A stretch of DNA of 42,600 nt from an uncultured Clostridia bacterium (GCA_949118805.1 CASAUJ010000012.1:1-42600); one strand, 5' to 3'. Counted from the first letter of the stretch, positions 9,454 through 18,900 are shown. Numbers and translations: made by a program. The notes: generated by a model from the sequence alone, not told the origin.

Positions 9454-10938
9454 ATGAAACTAAAAGAAATGTTAGTGGGGCTAGAAGGTCTAAAAGTAAA
9501 AGGGAACTTAGAGATAGAAATCAAAGAAATAGAAAGCAATTCGAAAGAAATAAAGAGTGGAGATTTATTTATTGCAATAAAGGGATTTGATGTAGATGGG
9601 CATCAATTTATAGGAAAAGCGATTGAAAATGGAGCCATAGCCGTTATGATTGAAGAAGGATGTGACATGAAATCATTAGCAATACCAGAGGGAATTACAA
9701 TCGTTATGGCAAAAAATACAAGAGAAGCTTTGGCTATTTGTTCTGCTAATTTTTATGGAAATCCATCCAGAAAATTCAAATTAATAGGGGTAACAGGAAC
9801 AAAGGGAAAAACAACCACTACTTTTATGATCAAGGAAATCTTAGAAAAAGCAGGGAAAAAAGTAGGGTTGATAGGAACCATTGCCACTTATCGAAATGGA
9901 AAAAAGATAAAAGATAGTGATCGAACAACACCAGAAAGCTTAGAATTACAAAGAGAATTTGCGGACATGGTGAAAGAGGAAGTAGAAGCCGTTGTAATGG
10001 AAGTATCTTCACAAAGTTTAAAATTGCATAGAGTAGATGGTTGCGAATTTGATATGGTGGTATTTACTAATTTTTCAGAAGATCATATTAGTGAAAAAGA
10101 ACATCCAGATATGCAGGACTATTTCCAATCAAAATTAAAATTATTTAAAATGTGTAAAACTGGATTTACCAATGCAGATGATTTATATGGTGCCAAAATA
10201 CCAGCATTATTTCCAGATCATAATATTATTACTTATGGAATTGATAATTTTGCAAATGTATTAGCAAAAGATATTACAATTACGAATTCTTATGTGGATT
10301 TTAAAGTAAAAATTATCGATCGAAATGAAAGAGTAAAAACTGGTATACCAGGTAGATTTAGTGTATATAATTCATTAGCTGCTATTTGTGTAGCACAGAA
10401 ATTTGGAATTACACCAGAGATTGTAAAAGAGGCGCTAGAAGAAGTAAGAGTGCCAGGAAGATCAGAATTGATTAAAAATAAAAAAGAATTACCAATTATG
10501 ATTGATTATGCACACTCTCCAGAAAGTTTGCAAAATATATTACAAGCAGTTAAAAGTTATACCAGAGGAAGAGTTATCTCTGTATTTGGATGTGGAGGGG
10601 ATAGAGATCCTGGAAAAAGACCTATTATGGGAGAAATATCTGGAAAAATTGCAGACTTTACTTTTATTACATCAGACAATCCAAGAACAGAAGATCCGCA
10701 AAAAATTGTAGATCAAATAGAAGAAGGAATGAAAAAAACAAAAGGAAAATATAAAGCAGTTGTTGATCGAACAGAAGCCATAAAGGAAGCCATTCAAATG
10801 GCAAACAAAAAAGACATCATAGTACTTGCTGGAAAAGGACATGAACCATACCAAGAAATAAATGGAGAAAAACATCCTTATGATGAAAGAATTATTGTAA
10901 ATGAAATTATAAACGAAGCAACAGAAAATAAAAAATAA
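9454..10938 (+). CDS. murE: UDP-MurNAc-L-Ala-D-Glu:meso-diaminopimelate ligase
   Basis: 494 residues. It adds the third stem-peptide residue to the cytoplasmic murein precursor using ATP. The P-loop is at residues 112-121 (GVTGTKGKTT). DNPR at residues 408-411 is the motif linked to meso-diaminopimelate rather than lysine selection, and GKGHE lies near the C-terminus. The start follows AAGGAGAAAGGAAGG. It is first in a murE-mraY-ftsW-murG cluster; murF and murD, often interleaved in such clusters, are not here. Confidence 0.95.
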   Translation: MKLKEMLVGLEGLKVKGNLEIEIKEIESNSKEIKSGDLFIAIKGFDVDGHQFIGKAIENGAIAVMIEEGCDMKSLAIPEGITIVMAKNTREALAICSANFYGNPSRKFKLIGVTGTKGKTTTTFMIKEILEKAGKKVGLIGTIATYRNGKKIKDSDRTTPESLELQREFADMVKEEVEAVVMEVSSQSLKLHRVDGCEFDMVVFTNFSEDHISEKEHPDMQDYFQSKLKLFKMCKTGFTNADDLYGAKIPALFPDHNIITYGIDNFANVLAKDITITNSYVDFKVKIIDRNERVKTGIPGRFSVYNSLAAICVAQKFGITPEIVKEALEEVRVPGRSELIKNKKELPIMIDYAHSPESLQNILQAVKSYTRGRVISVFGCGGDRDPGKRPIMGEISGKIADFTFITSDNPRTEDPQKIVDQIEEGMKKTKGKYKAVVDRTEAIKEAIQMANKKDIIVLAGKGHEPYQEINGEKHPYDERIIVNEIINEATENKK

Positions 10939-10972
10939 AAAATTACGATCAGAAAAAGAAAGGTTTGGTAAA

Positions 10973-11953
10973 ATGAGAGTAGAAACAAGTATGTTAGTAA
11001 TAGCTTTTTTTACAGCTATTATCTTAGGCTTTATTATTATACCAATATTAAAGAAATTAAAAGTAGGACAAATAGAAAGAGATGATGGACCACAATCTCA
11101 TTTGAAGAAGCAAGGAACCCCAACAATGGGGGGAATCATTATGATTATTACGATGATTTTAGTAGTAACAGGAGAATACATTTTTTTAAGTATACAAGGA
11201 CAAAATGAAATGGCAAATCACTTGATACCCATATTAATATTAACAATAGGTTTTGGAATCATAGGATTTGTGGACGATTTTAAAAAATTAGTATTAAAAA
11301 ATACAAAAGGATTAAAACCCAGCTATAAAATGTTAGGATTATTGCTTATATCTGTCATCTATGTAATATATTTATCACAGGGATTGCATATTGGAACAGA
11401 TACCTATATTCCTATTTTAAAAAGCTACATTACAATACCAATTTATCTTTATATTCCTTTTGCGATAATCGTAATTTTAGGAACCACCAATGCCATTAAT
11501 TTAACAGATGGAATTGATGGACTTTCTTCTAGTATATCAGCTATTATTATTACCTGTCTAACAGTCATTGGGATTACCACAGGGATCAAAGAAATATCTA
11601 TATTTGGAAGTATTGTAATAGGGGCAACTTTAGGATTTTTAATGTTTAATTTACATCCTGCAAAAGTATTTATGGGAGACACAGGATCTTTACTTTTAGG
11701 TGGTGTGGTTTCAGCCATTGCATTATATTTAAAAATGCCATTATTGTTGATAGTGATCGCTTTTATTCCTGTATTAGAAACCATTTCTGTTATGATACAA
11801 GTAGCATATTTTAAAAAAACAGGAAAAAGATTCTTTAAAATGGCACCATTACACCATCATTTTGAGTTAAAAGGTTGGAAAGAAAGTAAAGTAGTCATTA
11901 TATTCAGTTTGGTTACTTTGATTTTATGTATCATCGGATTAAAAATGATTTAA
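10973..11953 (+). CDS. mraY: Phospho-N-acetylmuramoyl-pentapeptide transferase
   Basis: 326 residues, polytopic membrane protein of the expected length. It transfers phospho-MurNAc-pentapeptide to undecaprenyl phosphate to make lipid I. Seen in order: QSHLKKQGTPTMGG, VDDFKK, NLTDGIDGL, FMGDTGSLLLGG and the catalytic-loop PLHHHFE. Ten or so hydrophobic segments are visible. It starts 34 bases after murE, and the next gene begins at or just after its stop. Confidence 0.97.
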   Translation: MRVETSMLVIAFFTAIILGFIIIPILKKLKVGQIERDDGPQSHLKKQGTPTMGGIIMIITMILVVTGEYIFLSIQGQNEMANHLIPILILTIGFGIIGFVDDFKKLVLKNTKGLKPSYKMLGLLLISVIYVIYLSQGLHIGTDTYIPILKSYITIPIYLYIPFAIIVILGTTNAINLTDGIDGLSSSISAIIITCLTVIGITTGIKEISIFGSIVIGATLGFLMFNLHPAKVFMGDTGSLLLGGVVSAIALYLKMPLLLIVIAFIPVLETISVMIQVAYFKKTGKRFFKMAPLHHHFELKGWKESKVVIIFSLVTLILCIIGLKMI

Positions 11954-12000
11954 TGATAAGAAAATTTAATGTTTATTCGAAAGAAAGGAAAGAAAAAAGA

Positions 12001-13136
12001 ATGCCTAAAAAAAGGAAAGAAAAAAGTTTTTCAAGCTTTTTAAATAGTCCAATGGATTTTACATTATTAATAACTATATTATTATTACTTTCGATTGGAT
12101 TAGTTATGGTATTATCAGCAAGTTCTCCTTCTGCTTTGGCAGAAAGTGGAGACAGTTATTCCTATTTTTCAAAACAACTATTGTTTGGCATTTTAGGAAT
12201 TGCTGCCATGCTATTTATTTCGAAAATTGATTATCGCTTTTATCAAAAATTTTATAAACATGCTTGGTGGATAGCACTTATTTCATTAGCACTTGTATTA
12301 TTAATAGGAAGAGAAGTAAATGGAGCCAAAAGATGGATTTTTGTGACCAAAACACTATCGATTCAACCATCCGAAATAGTAAAACTATTAATGATTATTT
12401 TTTATGCAGGAATTTTAATGAAAAATAGGGATCAATTAAATTTATATGGAAAAGGATTTTTTAAACATATTGTATTATTAGCACCCATTATAGGATTATT
12501 ATTATTAGAACCACATTTTAGTGCTTCCATTGTTATTATTGGGATATGTGCAATCATGATGATAATAGCTGGTTGTAAATTTTCTCACTTTGTAGCCACA
12601 GGAGGAATACTAGGAGTACCAGCCATAGTAGGACTAATTCTTTTAGAACCATATCGATTAGTAAGAGTTATTACCTTCTTAGATCCATGGAAAGATGCCA
12701 CAGGAGATGGATGGCAAGTCATTCAAAGTCTATATGCCATAGGATCTCGGAGGACTATTTGGAGTAGGATTAGGAGATAGTAAACAAAAATTCTTATACA
12801 TACCAGAGCCACATAACGACTTTATTTTCTCAATATTAGGAGAAGAAGTAGGATTTATAGGATGTACCATTGTATTAATATTATTTGCTATTTTTATATG
12901 GAGAGGTGTTCTCATTGCTATGCGAGCACCAGATATGTTTGGTAGTCTAGTAGCAGTTGGAATTACAGCATTAGTAGCCATTCAAGTCATTATCAATGTA
13001 GCAGTAGTAACATCCTCCATGCCAGTAACAGGAATGCCATTACCATTTTTTAGTTATCGGAGGAACCGCATTATTTATCCTATTATGTGAAATGGGAGTT
13101 CTACTTAATATATCAAGAGCAAGTAACAAAAGCTAG
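12001..13136 (+). CDS. ftsW: Lipid II polymerase FtsW, needing two +1 frameshifts
   Basis: A SEDS-family glycosyltransferase that polymerises lipid II at the division site. Read with +1 shifts at CGG 12748 and CGG 13058 it is 377 residues, ten or so membrane segments, with no gap (length 1,136 = 3n+2). The shifts restore glycines 250 and 353 inside family motifs: AIGSGGLFGVGLGDS and MPLPFFSYGGTALFILLCEMG. Without them translation stops at 12778, losing the C-terminal third. ATG 12001 is chosen; an in-frame ATG at 11953 overlaps the mraY stop but has no clear ribosome binding site. Both breaks fall at invariant positions and the remainder is undamaged, which argues against pseudogenisation. 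A REP repeat begins on the last base of its stop codon. Confidence 0.9.
12745..12751 (+). other. +1 frameshift site TCT-C-GGA in ftsW
   Basis: Zero-frame TCT CGG AGG ends at TAG 12778-12780. Skipping one base gives TCT GGA GGA CTA TTT GGA (SGGLFG), the family consensus. Confidence 0.85.
13055..13061 (+). other. +1 frameshift site TAT-C-GGA in ftsW
   Basis: Zero-frame TAT CGG AGG ends at TGA 13088-13090. Skipping one base gives TAT GGA GGA ACC (YGGT), the conserved FSYGGT motif of FtsW/RodA proteins. Confidence 0.85.
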
Positions 13137-13200
13137 TGATTTGAGGGACGTTCCTTAAAATCACCATTTTAGGGATTAAAGGGACACTCTTTAAATTGTT
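13136..13200 (+). repeat. REP-like repeat pair after ftsW
   Basis: The first unit is a stem-loop, GTGATTT ... AAATCAC, around the core GGGACGTTCCTT. A degenerate second unit (GGGATTAAAGGGACACTCTTTAAA) follows. The unit begins on the final base of the ftsW stop codon. Same family as 18435, 21156, 22195 (inverted) and 42191. Confidence 0.8.
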
Positions 13201-13216
13201 TAATTAATGAGGAGAG

Positions 13217-14338
13217 ATGAAGGTGAAAGTAGTCATTGCAGCAGCAGGAACAGCTGGACATATCAACCCAGGAATTGCAATTGCCAATAAGATAAAACAA
13301 GAAGAGAAAAATTCGGAAATTATATTTATTGGAACAACAAGAGGACTAGAAAATGATTTAGTACCAAGAGCAGGTTATCAATTAAAAACAATAGAAGCTT
13401 ATGGACTAAGCAAAAAGATTTCTCTTGACAATGTGAAGAAAATACTTAAAACATTAAAAGGTTATGGAGAAGCGAAGAAAATCTTACAGAAATTCAAGCC
13501 AGATATTGTGATTGGGACAGGTGGATATATATGTGGCGCTACCATTTTGGCAGCTCATAATTTAAAGATTCCAACTATGCTACATGAAAGTAATGCTTTT
13601 CCAGGAAGAGCCATAAAAATGTTAGCTAAAAAGACAGATACCATATTAGTTTCTTTTCAAGATGCAATGGAAAGAATTGCACAAGCTAAAAATATAGTGT
13701 ATACAGGGACACCAGTAAAAATAAAAAAACAAGAATATGGCATCAATGAAAAAAACAAAATTTTACAAACCATAGGATTAAAAGAAATAAAACCAATTGT
13801 TCTAATATCAGGAGGAAGCCAAGGGGCACAAAAAATTAATGAAGCGGTATTAGAAATAATTATGAAAAAAAGAAACAAAAATTATCAAATTATTTGGGCA
13901 ACTGGTCCCAAGCAATTCGATAAAGTAAAAGAAAAGTTAGAAGATAGTCACATTTTTATTAACAATATGGAAAATACCAAGATCATGCCATATATTTACA
14001 ATATGGAAGAGATTATGAACATAGCAGATATAGCAATTGGAAGAGCAGGGGCAATGACAGTAACAGAAATTGCGAATTTAGGAAAACCTTCTATTTTAAT
14101 ACCACTTCCTAATGTTAGTCATGATCATCAATTATATAATGCAAAAGTTTTGGAAAAAATAGAAGCAACTAAAATTATTTTAAATGAAGAATTAACAGGA
14201 GAAAATTTAAATAAAGAAATTGAAGAAATTGTATTAGATCAGAATAAAATGAAAAAAATGGGACAAAATGCACAAAAAGTTTCGGTTGACAAAGTAGAGG
14301 AAAAAATTTATCAAGAAGTGAAAAAATTAGTAAAATAA
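13217..14338 (+). CDS. murG: UDP-GlcNAc:lipid I N-acetylglucosaminyltransferase
   Basis: 373 residues. A peripheral membrane GT-B glycosyltransferase that converts lipid I to lipid II. Motifs are AGTAGHINPG near the N-terminus (family GGTGGHxxP), TGGYICGA, GGSQGAQKIN, and the UDP-GlcNAc site GRAGAMTVTEI. A GTG at 13223 is better spaced from GGAGAG than the ATG at 13217, so the true start may be two codons later. It lies downstream of the REP repeats separating it from ftsW and upstream of the sensor kinase. Confidence 0.95.
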   Translation: MKVKVVIAAAGTAGHINPGIAIANKIKQEEKNSEIIFIGTTRGLENDLVPRAGYQLKTIEAYGLSKKISLDNVKKILKTLKGYGEAKKILQKFKPDIVIGTGGYICGATILAAHNLKIPTMLHESNAFPGRAIKMLAKKTDTILVSFQDAMERIAQAKNIVYTGTPVKIKKQEYGINEKNKILQTIGLKEIKPIVLISGGSQGAQKINEAVLEIIMKKRNKNYQIIWATGPKQFDKVKEKLEDSHIFINNMENTKIMPYIYNMEEIMNIADIAIGRAGAMTVTEIANLGKPSILIPLPNVSHDHQLYNAKVLEKIEATKIILNEELTGENLNKEIEEIVLDQNKMKKMGQNAQKVSVDKVEEKIYQEVKKLVK

Positions 14339-14366
14339 AAGTTTAAATAGAAAAGAGATATAGAAA

Positions 14367-15783
14367 ATGCTTAAAAACATACAATTTAATAAAATTATAT
14401 TAACCTTATTTTTAATTGGTATCATTATTATTAGTGGGCTTGGGATTTTTTTCCTAAACTCACTTCATGTATTAAATGAACAAATACAATTAGGACAAGC
14501 TATAAATATACAAGAATGGCAAGATAAAACAATTTTGGGACTAGGAATATCTGGTATTATATTTGCTTTTGTAGGAATCGCAACAGCTATATTTTTATCG
14601 AAATTTATTATTTATCCAATTAACAAATTAATTGAAAGTGCTGAAAAAATTGCAGAAGAAGATAAGACAGGAAAAAAATTAGGAAAAGGAAAAGCACAGG
14701 ATTTAGAGAATGTATTAGGAATTATGACCACAGAATTAAAAGAAAAATTAAGTGAAGTATCAACACAAAAAAATCAGATTGAGACGATTTTGCTTCATAT
14801 GACAGATGGAATCATTGCTTTTAATATGGAAGGAGAAATTATCTTAATTAACCCAGCAGCTAAAAAATCATTAAGTATTAGACCAGAAGATATTACTTTT
14901 GAAGATATCTTCAAGAAATTTAAATTAGATATTAATATGGAAAAAGTAATTTATTTAGAAAATTGGACTTCAACAGAACAAAGAATTCAAGTAGAAGATA
15001 AATTTATGAATGTATTTTTTGCACCATTTAAAAATGAAACAGATCGACCTGATGGAGTAATAGCTGTGATACAAGATATCACTGAACATGTTAAATTGGA
15101 TGCGATCCAAAAGGAATTTGTTGCAGATGTATCACATGAGTTGAAAACGCCAATTACTTCCATTATGGGATATGCAGATACTTTATTAGAAGGAGAATAT
15201 GACCGAGAGACACAAGCAAAATTTTTAAATGTAATTGCCACAGAGGCAAGAAGAATGGCAAAATTAGTAACAGACTTATTAACGTTGTCACGTTATGACA
15301 ACAATAATAAAATTGTACAAAAAGAAGCATTTGACTTAGGAGATTTGGTAAAAAAATGCCAAGATAAGTTAGCCATTGAAATTAAGAAAAAGAATCATAA
15401 AGTGAATTGTTTTGTAACTGCCGATGTGCCACCTGTATATGCAGACAAATATGATGTTGAGAGAGTAGTTCTAAATATTTTAACCAATAGTATTAAATAT
15501 ACAAAAGATGGTGGAGAAATTAAAATATATGTAGGTTTTGTTTACAATGATGCCTATATTAAAGTTTTTGATAATGGAATTGGAATACCAGAAGAAGACT
15601 TAAATCGAATATTTGAAAGATTTTATCGTGTGGACAAAGCCCGTACTAGAGAAATGGGAGGAACAGGACTTCGGACTTTCCATTGCAAAAGAAATTTTAG
15701 ATAAAAATGGTGGAAGTATCGATATTAAGAGTGTGGTTGGAGAAGGAACAGAAGTGGTGATTCGAATTCCAACCAAACAATAA
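14367..15783 (+). CDS. PAS-containing sensor histidine kinase, needing a +1 frameshift at 15672
   Basis: Read with one +1 shift it is 471 residues (length 1,417 = 3n+1). Membrane segments lie at about 10-30 and 53-75 around a short external loop, then HAMP, a PAS domain (about 138-230), and HisKA with phospho-acceptor His257 in VSHELKTP. HATPase_c follows: an N box near NILTNSIKYT, DNGIGIPEED, and the G2 box GTGLGLSIAKEIL. The shift at CGG 15672 restores Gly436 of that G2 box, needed for ATP binding; unshifted reading stops at 15702. The layout resembles WalK/PhoR-type kinases. No response regulator is adjacent, so the partner is unknown. Confidence 0.88.
15669..15675 (+). other. +1 frameshift site CTT-C-GGA in the histidine kinase
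   Basis: Zero-frame CTT CGG ACT ends at TAA 15702-15704. Skipping one base gives CTT GGA CTT TCC ATT (LGLSI), exactly the G2-box consensus. Confidence 0.87.
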
Positions 15784-15793
15784 AGTAGATAGA

Positions 15794-15838
15794 AAATAAG
15801 AGGGAAAAATCGTTTTCATTAGCACCTCTTATTTTTTT
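15794..15838 (+). terminator. Rho-independent terminator
   Basis: AAATAAGAGG pairs with CCTCTTATTT and runs into T residues, 11 bases after the kinase stop (shifted frame). Its position fits the frameshifted stop at 15783. Confidence 0.8.
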
Positions 15839-15879
15839 GATAGAAATATTTTAAAATTAATAAAATATCTGTTTTTTCA

Positions 15880-15908
15880 TTGATAAGTTAGAAAATTTGA
15901 TGTATAAT
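15880..15908 (+). promoter_or_regulatory. Sigma-A promoter of the lepB-holB-ricT group
   Basis: TTGATA, 17 bp spacer, TATAAT. Confidence 0.65.
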
Positions 15909-15990
15909 AGGAAAAGACAAAAGTCAAGGAAAAAAATTGCCCAAACGGACCATTTTCAATGGCACCAAATGGAAAAAAGGAGCGAGGAAA

Positions 15991-16626
15991 TTGAGTGAAA
16001 AAACAAAGGATATATTAGAATGGATTTATTGCATTGTGATTGCATTAGTACTAGCCGTATTGTTTCGTTACTTTATAGGGACACCAACGATTGTACAGCA
16101 AGTATCTATGTATCCCACTTTAGTACAAGATGAAAGATTATGGTTAAATCGTTGGGGAAGAACCACAAAAACATTACCAAAAAGGGGAGAAATTATTACT
16201 TTTGAAGAACCTGCTAAAATAACTTACTTAGACACAGAACTAGATCAAACAAATCCAGTCGCTAAATATAATGAAAAAAATGCATGGCAGTGGTTTGTAA
16301 GTGATTTTCTGGAAATTGGGAAAAGGAGTTATATCAAAAGAGTGATTGCTTTACCAGGAGAACAGGTAGAAATAAAAGAGGGGAAAGTCTATATCAATGG
16401 AGAAATTTTAGAAGAACCTTATTTGCAACCAGGAATTGTGACAGATGTAAGAAAAGGAGAAAATTTTGACAATTTTATCGTTCCTGAAAATTATGTATTT
16501 GCCATGGGAGATAATAGAAGTCATAGTACAGATTGTAGAGCTTTTGGATGTGTTCCTCTAGAAGAAATAGAAAGTACAGTAGCCATCCGAATATGGCCAC
16601 TAAATAAGTGGGGAAAAGTAGAATAA
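15991..16626 (+). CDS. lepB: Signal peptidase I
   Basis: 211 residues from the TTG at 15991, which has AAGGAGCGAGG upstream. A single N-terminal membrane anchor (about 11-30) precedes the catalytic Ser39 in VSMYPT and the general-base Lys in SYIKRVIALPGE; GDNRSHSTDCRAFG is the later conserved box. It cleaves signal peptides of exported preproteins on the outer membrane face. An upstream in-frame TTG at 15937 would add 18 residues and include a zero-frame CGG (15946); its ribosome binding site is weaker. It is followed closely by holB. Confidence 0.93.
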   Translation: MSEKTKDILEWIYCIVIALVLAVLFRYFIGTPTIVQQVSMYPTLVQDERLWLNRWGRTTKTLPKRGEIITFEEPAKITYLDTELDQTNPVAKYNEKNAWQWFVSDFLEIGKRSYIKRVIALPGEQVEIKEGKVYINGEILEEPYLQPGIVTDVRKGENFDNFIVPENYVFAMGDNRSHSTDCRAFGCVPLEEIESTVAIRIWPLNKWGKVE

Positions 16627-16655
16627 AAATACACACAGAAATAAGAGGGAAAAGG

Positions 16656-17543
16656 ATGTTTGAAACAATAATTGGAAATGAGGCAATCAAAGAAAAATTA
16701 GCAAAATCAATTGAAAATGGAACTACATCACACAGCTATTTATTTTTGGGAATAGCTGGAATTGGGAAAAAAATGTTAGCAAAAGAATTGGCAAAAGAAT
16801 TATTATGTTTAAAACAAGAAAAAGATAACACATGCAAATCATGTATAGAATTTATGAGTAATAATCATCCTGACTTCATGTGCATAGAGCCAGATGGAAA
16901 TAGTATAAAAATTGAGCAAATTCGTTTTTTACAAAAAAAAATACTAGAAAAACCAATTCTATCAGACCGTAAAGTATATCTTATAGAAGATGCCGATACG
17001 ATGACAACAGAAGCACAGAATTGTTTATTAAAAACATTAGAAGAACCACCAGAATTTGCAAGTATTATTTTAATAGGGACGCAAGAAAATGCTTTTTTAA
17101 CAACTATAAAATCTAGATGTATGATCCTTCCTTTTCAACCAATTAAGGAGGAGAAGATAAGACAATATTTAGAAGCAAATTATGGAATTACCAATATAAC
17201 ATCCAATCAATTAGCTTTATTTCAAGGAAGCATTGGAAAAGCAATTGAATTGAAAGAAAAACAAGAAGAATATAACAAGATAGAATTTATGATACAGAAT
17301 TTTAAGCAAAAAGATTTAATTGAAATGTTACAATTAGCAGAACCATTGTATAAAGCAAAAGAGGAAATTGGTCCAATATTAGATTATATGAACATTGTAT
17401 TATTAGAAAAAGCGAAAGAAGAAAGCTTATACACAGATTGTATAAAAATTGTGGAAAATACAAAAAGAAAGCTGAAACAAAATGCAAATTATGATATGTG
17501 TATAGATGACCTAATATTTAATATATGGGAGGAAGTTAATTGA
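16656..17543 (+). CDS. holB: DNA polymerase III delta-prime subunit
   Basis: 295 residues from ATG 16656, preceded by GAGGGAAAAGG. A clamp-loader AAA+ protein: P-loop-like GIAGIGKKMLAKELA, a cysteine cluster (C...CKSC) typical of the zinc module, VYLIEDADTMT, LLKTLEEPP and KSRC. The SRC sensor is present. It helps load the beta clamp during replication. It overlaps the start of ricT by 4 bases. Confidence 0.92.
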   Translation: MFETIIGNEAIKEKLAKSIENGTTSHSYLFLGIAGIGKKMLAKELAKELLCLKQEKDNTCKSCIEFMSNNHPDFMCIEPDGNSIKIEQIRFLQKKILEKPILSDRKVYLIEDADTMTTEAQNCLLKTLEEPPEFASIILIGTQENAFLTTIKSRCMILPFQPIKEEKIRQYLEANYGITNITSNQLALFQGSIGKAIELKEKQEEYNKIEFMIQNFKQKDLIEMLQLAEPLYKAKEEIGPILDYMNIVLLEKAKEESLYTDCIKIVENTKRKLKQNANYDMCIDDLIFNIWEEVN

Positions 17544-18430
17544 AAAATATAATAGGAGTAAGATTTAAGAAATTAGGAAAGATATATTTCTTTAATCCAA
17601 AAGGTTTAAGAATTAGAAAAGGGGATAAAGTCATTGTAGAAACAGCGCAAGGAGAAGAATATGGAGAAGTTATGATTTCCAATCGATGGGTGGAAGATGA
17701 TAAAATTATAACCCCTTTAAAAAAAGTTGTTAGAATTGCTAATTATAAAGATCACAGACATTATGAAGAGTGTAGAAAAAAAGAAAAAGAAGCTTTTTCT
17801 GTTTGTTTAAAGAAAATAAAAGAACATAAATTAGACATGACTTTAACAGATGTTGAATATAAATTTGATAATAGTAAAATTTTATTTTATTTTACCGCAG
17901 ATGGAAGAATTGATTTTAGAGAATTAGTAAAAGATTTAGCAGCAATTTACAAAATGCGTATTGAATTAAGACAAATTGGTGTAAGAGATGAAGTAAAAAG
18001 AATAGGTGGAAATGGGATTTGTGGAAGAGAACTATGCTGTTGTTCTTTCTTAAGTGATTTTGAAACAGTATCAATTAAAATGGCAAAAGAGCAAAATATG
18101 TCATTAAATCCATCTAAAATATCAGGAAACTGTGGAAGATTGATGTGTTGTTTAAAATATGAAAATGATGTCTATGAAGAAAAACTAAGTCGACTTCCTA
18201 ACATTGGAGCCATCGTAAAAACAGAAGATGGAGAAGGAGAAGTAGAATCCATCGAAACCTTAAAAGAACGAGTAAGAGTCAAAATAAAGGACACAGAAGG
18301 AGAAGGATATCTCTACAAAAGATATGATGCTAAAGACATAAAGATTATTAAAGACGTAGTAGTTGAAAAAATAGATCAAGAAGAAATAGAACATAAAAAA
18401 GAATTAGAAGAATTGGAAAAACAAGATTAA
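17540..18430 (+). CDS. ricT: PSP1/RicT (YaaT) family protein
   Basis: 296 residues, TTG start overlapping the holB stop (TTGA) with GGGAGG upstream. A PSP1 domain occupies about 60-250. It has the Cys-rich signature seen in RicT: GICGRELCCCSF and GNCGRLMCCLKYE. In Bacillus, RicT acts with RicA and RicF as an Fe-S-containing RNase Y specificity complex (established for that organism). The holB-yaaT neighbourhood is widely conserved in Firmicutes and supports the call. The C-terminus is charged and Glu-rich. Confidence 0.9.
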   Translation: MKNIIGVRFKKLGKIYFFNPKGLRIRKGDKVIVETAQGEEYGEVMISNRWVEDDKIITPLKKVVRIANYKDHRHYEECRKKEKEAFSVCLKKIKEHKLDMTLTDVEYKFDNSKILFYFTADGRIDFRELVKDLAAIYKMRIELRQIGVRDEVKRIGGNGICGRELCCCSFLSDFETVSIKMAKEQNMSLNPSKISGNCGRLMCCLKYENDVYEEKLSRLPNIGAIVKTEDGEGEVESIETLKERVRVKIKDTEGEGYLYKRYDAKDIKIIKDVVVEKIDQEEIEHKKELEELEKQD

Positions 18431-18434
18431 TAGA

Positions 18435-18467
18435 TGGGGATTAGAGGGACGTTCCTTAAAATCACCA
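18435..18467 (+). repeat. REP-like repeat after ricT
   Basis: GGGGATTAGAGGGACGTTCC core followed by TTAAAATCACC, five bases downstream of the ricT stop. Same family as the repeats around the RAYT gene. Confidence 0.75.
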
Positions 18468-18514
18468 TTGGTAAGGAGATTGGATTCCTTATTATGTGGT
18501 AGGAGGTGAAAAAA

Positions 18515-18691
18515 ATGGCATATAAAATTACAGATAAATGTATTTCTTGTGGTGCATGTGCAGCTGAATGTCCAGTTGGATGTATTTCACAAGGAGATGA
18601 AAGATTTGTAATCGATCAATCAGCATGTATTGGTTGTGGTACTTGTGCAGGTGTTTGTCCAGTGGAAGCACCAGTTGAAACGAACGAATAA
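18515..18691 (+). CDS. 2[4Fe-4S] ferredoxin
   Basis: 58 residues, the standard clostridial ferredoxin size. Two CxxCxxCxxxCP motifs are present: CISCGACAAECP and CIGCGTCAGVCP. A low-potential electron carrier, likely partner of the pyruvate oxidoreductase on the other strand. ATG 18515 is preferred because AGGAGGTGA precedes it; the GTG at 18506 lies inside that ribosome binding site. Confidence 0.95.
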   Translation: MAYKITDKCISCGACAAECPVGCISQGDERFVIDQSACIGCGTCAGVCPVEAPVETNE

Positions 18692-18712
18692 TAAAAATAG
18701 TTAGAGGTTTAA

Positions 18713-18758
18713 AAGGAGATTAGCGAGAGTAGTCTCCTTATCATTTTATGATTTTTTT
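18713..18758 (+). terminator. Possible terminator after the ferredoxin
   Basis: AAGGAGA pairs with TCTCCTT, then a small ATCAT/ATGAT hairpin precedes a T run. Confidence 0.45.
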
Positions 18759-18811
18759 ATAAGAAATTAAAAAAGAATTGATAGAAATAAAATTAGTTTT
18801 TAAAGGCATCA

Positions 18812-18852
18812 ATAAAAAAAGACAACCCCCAAACTTCTTTAAGAATGGGGGC
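18812..18852 (-). terminator. Terminator of the small Cys-rich gene
   Basis: On the minus strand CCCCCA pairs with TGGGGG around a partly paired TTCTT/AAGAA loop, followed by a T tract. Confidence 0.7.
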
Positions 18853-18900
18853 AATAGAGATGACTGATATAAATATCAGCATTAAGAAGTGAAGTTATGG

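Noticed and set aside
10502..10711. Alternative-frame open frame inside murE
   Set aside because: Fully contained in a conserved murE region without translation signals.
12749..12790. GGAGGA at the ftsW breaks as an internal ribosome binding site for a second gene
   Set aside because: No start codon lies at suitable spacing in the downstream frame, and the GGAGGA itself codes the conserved Gly-Gly.
12700..13140. ftsW breaks as sequencing or assembly errors
   Set aside because: Not excluded, but the extra base is not in a homopolymer and the same CGG context recurs at five sites in four genes. Random indels would not do this. Read data would decide.
13136..13200. REP array as a CRISPR
   Set aside because: Units are paired and dispersed at gene ends, with no regular spacers and no cas genes.
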